A DNA stretch of 43,048 bases from Chthonomonadia bacterium (lineage in GTDB: Bacteria; Armatimonadota; HRBIN16), in the NCBI GenBank assembly GCA_013314755.1, contig JABUFA010000033.1, positions 1-43,048 of the forward strand, given 5' to 3'. The translations under genes and the position numbers were made by a program. The notes under the pieces are model-generated. The model was not told the DNA's origin. It was given only the letters and a program-made list of their open reading frames with translations, and made no database searches. Position 1 is the stretch's first letter, and every line of letters begins with the position of its first letter. This document shows positions 38,338 through 43,048 of this stretch, piece after piece.

Positions 38338-39456
38338 GTGAAAGACCCTCGTTTCGAGCAGCTGGCGAAAGTGCTGGTGCATCACAGTACGCGCGTACAG
38401 CCGGGCGACCGGGTGCTGGTGGAAGCCACCGACGTGCCCGAAGAGTTCCTCTGTGTGCTGATAGCGGAAATCACTCAGGCAGGGGGCATTCCGCTGGTGG
38501 ATACCAAACACTCAAAGGTCATGCGCACCCTGCAACTGCACGCTACCGAAGAGCAACTGCAAACCATTGCCGACGTAGAACGATATCGCATGGAAAAGGT
38601 GCAATGCTATATCGGAGTGAGAGGCACGCACAACAGTGCGCAGATGTCGGACGTGCCCATAGAAAAGGTGGAGATGGTGCAGAGGCTGTGGTGGAAGCCG
38701 GTGCACAGCGACCTGCGTGTGCCCAAAACGCGCTGGGTGGTCCTGCGCTGGCCCAACGATAGCATGGCACAGCAGGCGAACATGAGCACCGAAGCGTTCG
38801 AGGACTATTACTTCCGCGTCTGCACGCTGGACTATGGCAGGATGGAGCAGGCGGTCCAACCGCTGGTGGAGATGATGAGCCATACGGACGAGGTGCGCAT
38901 CGTCGGACCAGGTACAGACCTGAAGTTCTCTATCAGGGATATTCCCGTAGTGCCCTGTTACGGTCTGCGCAACATTCCCGACGGCGAATGCTTCACCGCG
39001 CCCGTGCGTGACTCGGTAGAGGGCGAAATCACCTTCAATGTGCCGTCGCTCTTCCATGGCAAGACCTTTGAGAACATCCGACTGGTGTTCCAGAAGGGCA
39101 AAATCGTGGACGCTTCCGCAGGTAAGATGACGGATGAACTCAACCACATTTTGGATTTCGACGAAGGCGCACGCTATGTGGGCGAGTTCTCGCTGGGGTT
39201 CAACCCGCACATCCTGCATCCGATGAAGGATACGCTGTTCGATGAGAAAATCGCCGGTTCCCTGCACTTCACACCCGGCAACGCCTACACCACGGCGGAC
39301 AACGGCAATCGCTCGCAGATACACTGGGACCTGGTACTTATTCAACGTGCCGACTACGGCGGCGGTGAGATATACTTTGACGGGCGTTTAGTGCGCAAGG
39401 ACGGACTGTTCGTGGTGCCTGAGTTAGAGGGCTTGAATCCGGACAGGCTGGCATAA
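38338..39456 (+). CDS. M29 family aminopeptidase
   Basis: The 372-residue protein matches thermophilic aminopeptidases of family M29 (AmpS, aminopeptidase T). Expected metal-ligand regions are visible in order: EGEITFNVPS, VGEFSLGFNP, the His of LHFTPGNAY and the His-x-Asp of QIHWDLVL. It removes N-terminal residues from peptides in the cytosol. The usual family length is 370-410. The start is a GTG at 38338, with AGGAGG seven bases upstream and a good promoter before it. It is a single-gene unit, convergent with the HEAT-repeat gene. Confidence 0.92.
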   Translation: MKDPRFEQLAKVLVHHSTRVQPGDRVLVEATDVPEEFLCVLIAEITQAGGIPLVDTKHSKVMRTLQLHATEEQLQTIADVERYRMEKVQCYIGVRGTHNSAQMSDVPIEKVEMVQRLWWKPVHSDLRVPKTRWVVLRWPNDSMAQQANMSTEAFEDYYFRVCTLDYGRMEQAVQPLVEMMSHTDEVRIVGPGTDLKFSIRDIPVVPCYGLRNIPDGECFTAPVRDSVEGEITFNVPSLFHGKTFENIRLVFQKGKIVDASAGKMTDELNHILDFDEGARYVGEFSLGFNPHILHPMKDTLFDEKIAGSLHFTPGNAYTTADNGNRSQIHWDLVLIQRADYGGGEIYFDGRLVRKDGLFVVPELEGLNPDRLA

Positions 39457-39472
39457 AGCATCGCAGTCCCCT

Positions 39473-39514
39473 CCCCTGCCCCTTTTGCTTCGAGAAGGGC
39501 GGAAGGGACAGGGG
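39473..39514. terminator. Hairpin between convergent genes
   Basis: CCCCTG-CCC-TT (39473-39484) pairs with AA-GGG-CAGGGG (39503-39514) across one mismatch. It occupies the 59-base gap between the M29 gene and the HEAT-repeat gene and could end both transcripts. No T tract is present. Confidence 0.5.
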
Positions 39515-39515
39515 T

Positions 39516-41390
39516 CTACCGTTGCTGTAAGCGCAGCGGCTTGCCGTCCGGTGTGGTGAGGCGCACGGTCAACTGCCAGCCGTCGGAGCCGTTGAGCACC
39601 TTGCACAGAATGCGGTTCCAGCCCGGTTGCAGGGTAGCGGTTGCGGTGTCTTCGTCTACCGTCAGCCCACGGTCGCCGATGAACTCATGCACTTTCCTGC
39701 CGTTGACCCAGCAGGTCACGTCATCGTCGCTGCCGATTTTAAGGGTGACGGTTTGCTCGGTGTCGCTGTACACCTCAGCAAGGGCGTACGCGCCTGTATT
39801 CTCCCGTGGTCCGACAACCGTCCAGAAATCCAGCACGCCCTGCGGGTCGTCCAGTTCAACGCGCTTCCACCCTATCCCGTTCACGCTGGCTTGCAGGTCT
39901 ATCGGCGCTTCGGGGTTCACCAGCTCGCGTGCGCGCATCGCGTCGCGCTCCGCCAGCGGACCGATGACCCACCAGTTCACGATTAGCCCCTGCTGTATAG
40001 CGATGTCTCTGGGGCGAATATCCATTCCCAGCGAGCGCAGCACGCCCACCAGTCGAAGTACATTTTCGCGGTCTCGTGCCTTTTCCAGCGCGGTGCGTGC
40101 TAGTACGGTAGCCTGGTCGGTTCTTCCCGCTTTCTGCAGAGCCAGCACCACGTCGGGTGCCACCTCTATCGCCGCCCCCTGAACCGCGGTATCTCCATTG
40201 GTCAGCGCGGACATCAGTGCAGTGGCGGTCTCAGGATGGCGCAGTCGTCCCATGGCTCTGAGCGCGGCGATTTTCACCTGCGGGTCGTTCTCGCTGAAGG
40301 CTTTGAAGAGAGATGGTAACACCACCTGAGGTGAGCCAGACTGATAGCCCAGCAGGTCAATCAGGCGCAGTCGCCCCTCACCGCGGGCTTTTTGCAGTTG
40401 CACCACCAGCGCCTCGGCGATGCCCGGAATCCTGACCTCCTGCAGAAGCGAGTAAGCGGTGCTGGAGATGGCGGGATTGGGGTGCGCCAGCGCGTTGAGC
40501 AGGGTATTCGCGGTGTTCGCACCTCCCGTCGTTGCCAGCCCAACCAGTCCCGCACTTCGCAGGGCAGGAGTCCTGCCGTTCGTGTAAAGCCACTGGAAGA
40601 GGGCGGCGGCTTGCCCCGCCGCCGCAGAGCGGCGGAGCCGCTCCGCGATACGTGCCAGCGAGTGCTGAGCCGCCTCTTTCTCTCGCTCGCTGCCCTTCTG
40701 GGCGATTTGCTGAAGCGCCTTCTGAATCTCCGGTGTGGGGAAATCGCCCGCTACGGTGATTGCCGTCATGCGCACTTCCGGCTGGGTGCTTTTCAGCGCA
40801 TTCAGCACCAGCTTGGCGGAACGGGTCTGCTTGCGTGCGCCTATCGCCATCAGCAGCGCGCTCTTCCACTGTGGTTCGGTCGCCTGCGCAAAAGCCTTCT
40901 CCAGTGCAGCGGTGGCTTCGTTGCCCGGAATGTGCTGAAGTGCCATGCGCGCCGGCTCACGCAGGGTCTTATCTCCCAGCAGTTTCTGGAGGGTCGGCAC
41001 CGACTGCGAACTGCCCACCACCGTGATCAGCCGAAGCAGGAACCGCTGAAGCGACTCGGGAGCGGGCTTCTGCAGGCGAGCAAGCAATGCCTTCTCCGCC
41101 GCCTTCTGCTCTGCCGAGGCACCCGGTCGGGTGCAGTGGTACACCACTCTCTCCAGCGCGTTGCGTGCTGCCATTGCAGTGCCCGCGTCATCCTGCGCCT
41201 GCGCGGTCTCTATGGTGGACAGCAAAACAGGTATTGCCTGAGCGCCGAACCGCGCCATACTGTCTATCGCCTGGCGGCGGGTGTTGGCATCGGACGACTT
41301 CAGGTTCTGAATCGTCTGCTCCATGTTCTGGCACGCACTGGGCAGAGCCAGCACCGCCAGCGCTACCACGGTCAGCAATGTCTTTTTCAT
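39516..41390 (-). CDS. Exported HEAT-repeat protein
   Basis: The 624-residue protein has a signal peptide (MKKTLLTVVALAVLALPSAC); the Cys could mark a lipoprotein, but the preceding residues are not a good lipobox. Helical HEAT-type repeats run from about 25 to 435, with recurring A-L-x-A-L and D-x-x-x-R-x-x-A patterns. The C-terminal 150 residues form a beta-rich domain (IGSDDDVTCWVNGRKVHE, then TLQPGWNRILCKV) like the carbohydrate-binding jelly-rolls found on glycan-degrading proteins. The ATG at 41390 has GGAGGT ten bases upstream. It follows an exported oxidoreductase gene by about 15 bases. I infer a periplasmic or surface scaffold. Confidence 0.82.
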   Translation of the reverse strand: MKKTLLTVVALAVLALPSACQNMEQTIQNLKSSDANTRRQAIDSMARFGAQAIPVLLSTIETAQAQDDAGTAMAARNALERVVYHCTRPGASAEQKAAEKALLARLQKPAPESLQRFLLRLITVVGSSQSVPTLQKLLGDKTLREPARMALQHIPGNEATAALEKAFAQATEPQWKSALLMAIGARKQTRSAKLVLNALKSTQPEVRMTAITVAGDFPTPEIQKALQQIAQKGSEREKEAAQHSLARIAERLRRSAAAGQAAALFQWLYTNGRTPALRSAGLVGLATTGGANTANTLLNALAHPNPAISSTAYSLLQEVRIPGIAEALVVQLQKARGEGRLRLIDLLGYQSGSPQVVLPSLFKAFSENDPQVKIAALRAMGRLRHPETATALMSALTNGDTAVQGAAIEVAPDVVLALQKAGRTDQATVLARTALEKARDRENVLRLVGVLRSLGMDIRPRDIAIQQGLIVNWWVIGPLAERDAMRARELVNPEAPIDLQASVNGIGWKRVELDDPQGVLDFWTVVGPRENTGAYALAEVYSDTEQTVTLKIGSDDDVTCWVNGRKVHEFIGDRGLTVDEDTATATLQPGWNRILCKVLNGSDGWQLTVRLTTPDGKPLRLQQR

Positions 41391-41405
41391 CGTTGCCTGC
41401 ACCTC

Positions 41406-42695
41406 CTACCTCAAGTACCACGGCGCCCGGTAGGGGCGACTGAGCCAGCGGTTGGCTTCGGGGTCGTCCACGAACTGCTCCTTGACCGGGTCCCAGCGCA
41501 GTTTCCTGCCCAGCCGCATGGCGATGTTGCCGATGTGTGCCACCGTCACCGAACGATGCCCAATCTCCACGTCGCAGATGGGTTTCTTGCGCGTGCGGAT
41601 GCAGTCCAGCCAGTTCTGGTGATGGCTGAGACTGCGGGTGAGCATCACATCGTTGGGACCCCAGGTAATTTGCTGAAGCTCTTTGGGGCTGGTATCAATG
41701 CCGCCGCGCCAGACGTGCACGTAGCCGTCGGTGCCCTCAAAGCGCACGCCTCGCTCGGGGGCGGTGCAAATCATGTGCACCCCGTTGGCATACTCGTAGT
41801 GAATCTCGAAGTCCACGTAGGTCTCACACAGCCCTTTGACGGGAAGCACACCCCTGCCCTCCACGCTCACGGGACCGCTGAGGTCTGTGCCCAGCCCCCA
41901 CTGCGCGATGTCGAAATGATGATGTCCCCAGTCGGTGACCTCCCCGCCGGAGTAGTCCCAGAACCAGCGGAAGTTCCACAGGAAGCGCGCGTAGTTGAAA
42001 GGCACCCACGGCGCAGGTCCCAAATACAGGTTCCAGTCCAGATCAGGGGGCGGTTCCAGGTCGGGCTGGGGGTCCATGTCCGGTCCGTGCGGCAGGTTCA
42101 CCCGAACGGTGTGCACCTTACCGATTTTGCCGTTGCGCACCAGCATACAGGCGAGCCAGAAGTAGTAATCTGACCTTTGCTGGCTGCCGACCTGAAACAC
42201 GCGATTGTACCGCCGCACCGCTCGCACGAGCGCCTTTCCCTCGTCCACAAACAGGGTTAGCGGCTTTTCGCAGTACACGTCCTTGCCCGATTCGCATGCC
42301 ATGATGCTGATGAGCGCGTGCCAGTGGTCTGGCGTGGCAATGACCACCGCATCAATGTCCTTGCGGTCTAACAGATGGCGGAAGTCGGTGTAGGCAGCAC
42401 AGTCCTTGTTGCCATAGCGGTCGTCCACCGCCTTCTTGGAGCGGTCGCGATGGGGCGCGTACACGTCGCACACCGCCAGCACCTGCACCTGCCCGTTGCC
42501 CAGAAAGGCATTGAGATGTCCGGTGCCCATGCCTCCCAGCCCAATGAAACCGAGCGTGATACGGTCACTGGGAGCGGGTCGCTGGGCAGAGCCAAACACG
42601 GAAGCCGGCACCACGGCGGGCATGGCAACGGCAGCTGCGCCAGCTACCGCGCCTTTAAGAAACTGCCTTCGCGTCACACGTTTGCCTGTACTCAT
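41406..42695 (-). CDS. Gfo/Idh/MocA family oxidoreductase, Tat-exported
   Basis: The 429-residue protein starts with a clear Tat signal: RRQFLK near residues 8-13, a long Ala/Val-rich region and ASVFGSA. The nucleotide-binding motif LGFIGLGGMGTGH and the catalytic-type CEKPLTL follow. HHHFDIAQW lies in the substrate domain. It resembles the large planctomycete/armatimonad group of secreted Gfo/Idh proteins. The sugar or glycan substrate is unknown. AAAGGGTGA lies about nine bases before the ATG at 42695. It shares an operon with the HEAT-repeat protein and is related to the oxidoreductase at 9568-10869. Confidence 0.9.
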   Translation of the reverse strand: MSTGKRVTRRQFLKGAVAGAAAVAMPAVVPASVFGSAQRPAPSDRITLGFIGLGGMGTGHLNAFLGNGQVQVLAVCDVYAPHRDRSKKAVDDRYGNKDCAAYTDFRHLLDRKDIDAVVIATPDHWHALISIMACESGKDVYCEKPLTLFVDEGKALVRAVRRYNRVFQVGSQQRSDYYFWLACMLVRNGKIGKVHTVRVNLPHGPDMDPQPDLEPPPDLDWNLYLGPAPWVPFNYARFLWNFRWFWDYSGGEVTDWGHHHFDIAQWGLGTDLSGPVSVEGRGVLPVKGLCETYVDFEIHYEYANGVHMICTAPERGVRFEGTDGYVHVWRGGIDTSPKELQQITWGPNDVMLTRSLSHHQNWLDCIRTRKKPICDVEIGHRSVTVAHIGNIAMRLGRKLRWDPVKEQFVDDPEANRWLSRPYRAPWYLR

Positions 42696-43001
42696 ACCGG
42701 TCACCCTTTCCTGCGGCAAATTGCACTATCTGTTGTGAACTTCTGGGCGCGGAAGAGGGAATCCTGCACTATGGCTACCTCTCGTTGTATAAAGCGGCTG
42801 AGACAGCCCTACCCGACCTCTGTCCCCCTGCTTGCGGGGGGACGACAGGGGGGCTGGCACCTCAAACGGCTCGGCAGGAGCCTCGCCCCTCAGTGCATGA
42901 TGCATCCGTCCAACTTGGAGCGCGAGCCTCCCGGTGAGCCGTCAACTCCCCTGAGCGGAAAGATTTTTCCGAAAAATTGCCTGACAACCCCGTAAAACCC
43001 C
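42696..43001. other. Gap without genes; inverted repeats
   Basis: I see no coding sequence here. GTCCCCC (42822-42828) and GGGGGAC (42837-42843) form a seven-pair hairpin, and an overlapping longer CCCCCTG/CAGGGGG pairing is possible. A TTTTTC-GAAAAA palindrome lies near 42964-42976. The likely promoter for the oxidoreductase operon should be near 42700-42780, but no clear boxes were found. Confidence 0.5.
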
Positions 43002-43030
43002 TTGACAACTCCAAAGAACCTGTGTTATCT
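43002..43030 (+). promoter_or_regulatory. Promoter of a gene beyond the right edge
   Basis: TTGACA (43002-43007), 17 bases, TTATCT (43025-43030). The start would be near 43037. The last eight bases, CCTGCAAC, equal the start of a hairpin repeat at 54-61, so the window may end at a repeat copy. Confidence 0.65.
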
Positions 43031-43048
43031 TTAAATCAAACCTGCAAC

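Overview
The window is bacterial, GC-rich over most of its length (about 60% by eye), densely coded on both strands and low in mobile DNA. The content suggests an Armatimonadota-like organism, perhaps thermophilic. The clues are Tat-exported Gfo/Idh/MocA oxidoreductases, many xylose-isomerase-like sugar isomerases, orphan UROD-superfamily methyltransferases, a PEP-CTERM surface protein and a thread of glycan-degradation genes. This taxonomic guess comes from gene content only. Promoters are readable as sigma-70 type: several boxes have TTGACA-like and TATAAT-like hexamers exactly 17 bp apart.

Layout. 1-3392: a YjbQ-family protein, a long-chain acyl-CoA synthetase and a convergent diacylglycerol-kinase-like lipid kinase. 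3484-7855: a co-directional sugar cluster with an isomerase, a degenerate ROK protein, a PIG-L deacetylase, an intact ROK kinase and a 50-residue basic protein. 7857-15481: a DUF418 membrane protein, an orphan antitoxin-like protein, then an oxidoreductase and GH51 arabinofuranosidase pair divergent from a GH38 alpha-mannosidase. 15525-17953: a PAP2 phosphatase and a threonyl-tRNA synthetase lacking the TGS domain. 18060-20472: a small low-GC islet with an unusual DNA methyltransferase (zinc finger plus a degenerate second half), an overlapping unknown gene and a CAU tRNA. 20475-22950: a sugar isomerase, a PfkB kinase and an unknown protein. 23090-26428: the separately encoded C-terminal half of carbamoyl-phosphate synthase large subunit (carB2) and argS. 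26642-27332: a HEPN/MNT pair. 27392-32354: a six-gene operon for nucleotide sugars (GHMP kinase, nucleotidyltransferase, bacterioferritin, inositol-monophosphatase-like protein, GalU, Dph6-like ligase) whose transcript appears leaderless. 32709-33318: a VapBC-type pair. 33518-38090: two UROD-superfamily proteins, an IS remnant, a PEP-CTERM metzincin-like protein and a corrinoid protein. 38338-42695: an M29 aminopeptidase, then a HEAT-repeat exported protein co-transcribed with a second Tat-exported oxidoreductase.

Between genes lie three dispersed repeat families: a TGTCAT-CTGAGCG-GAAG-TCTC element in inverted or clustered copies, a modular hairpin family (TGCTGAAGC/GCTTCAGCA and GCAACT/AGTTGC hairpins) with compensatory base changes, and CCCCTCTCCC/GGGAGAGGGG hairpins. 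Both window ends fall in or at the edge of repeat sequence, so the window may be a whole contig broken at repeats.

The best candidates for something new are the methyltransferase-plus-partner islet beside the tRNA, the degenerate ROK/PIG-L/ROK cluster, and the covarying hairpin repeats.
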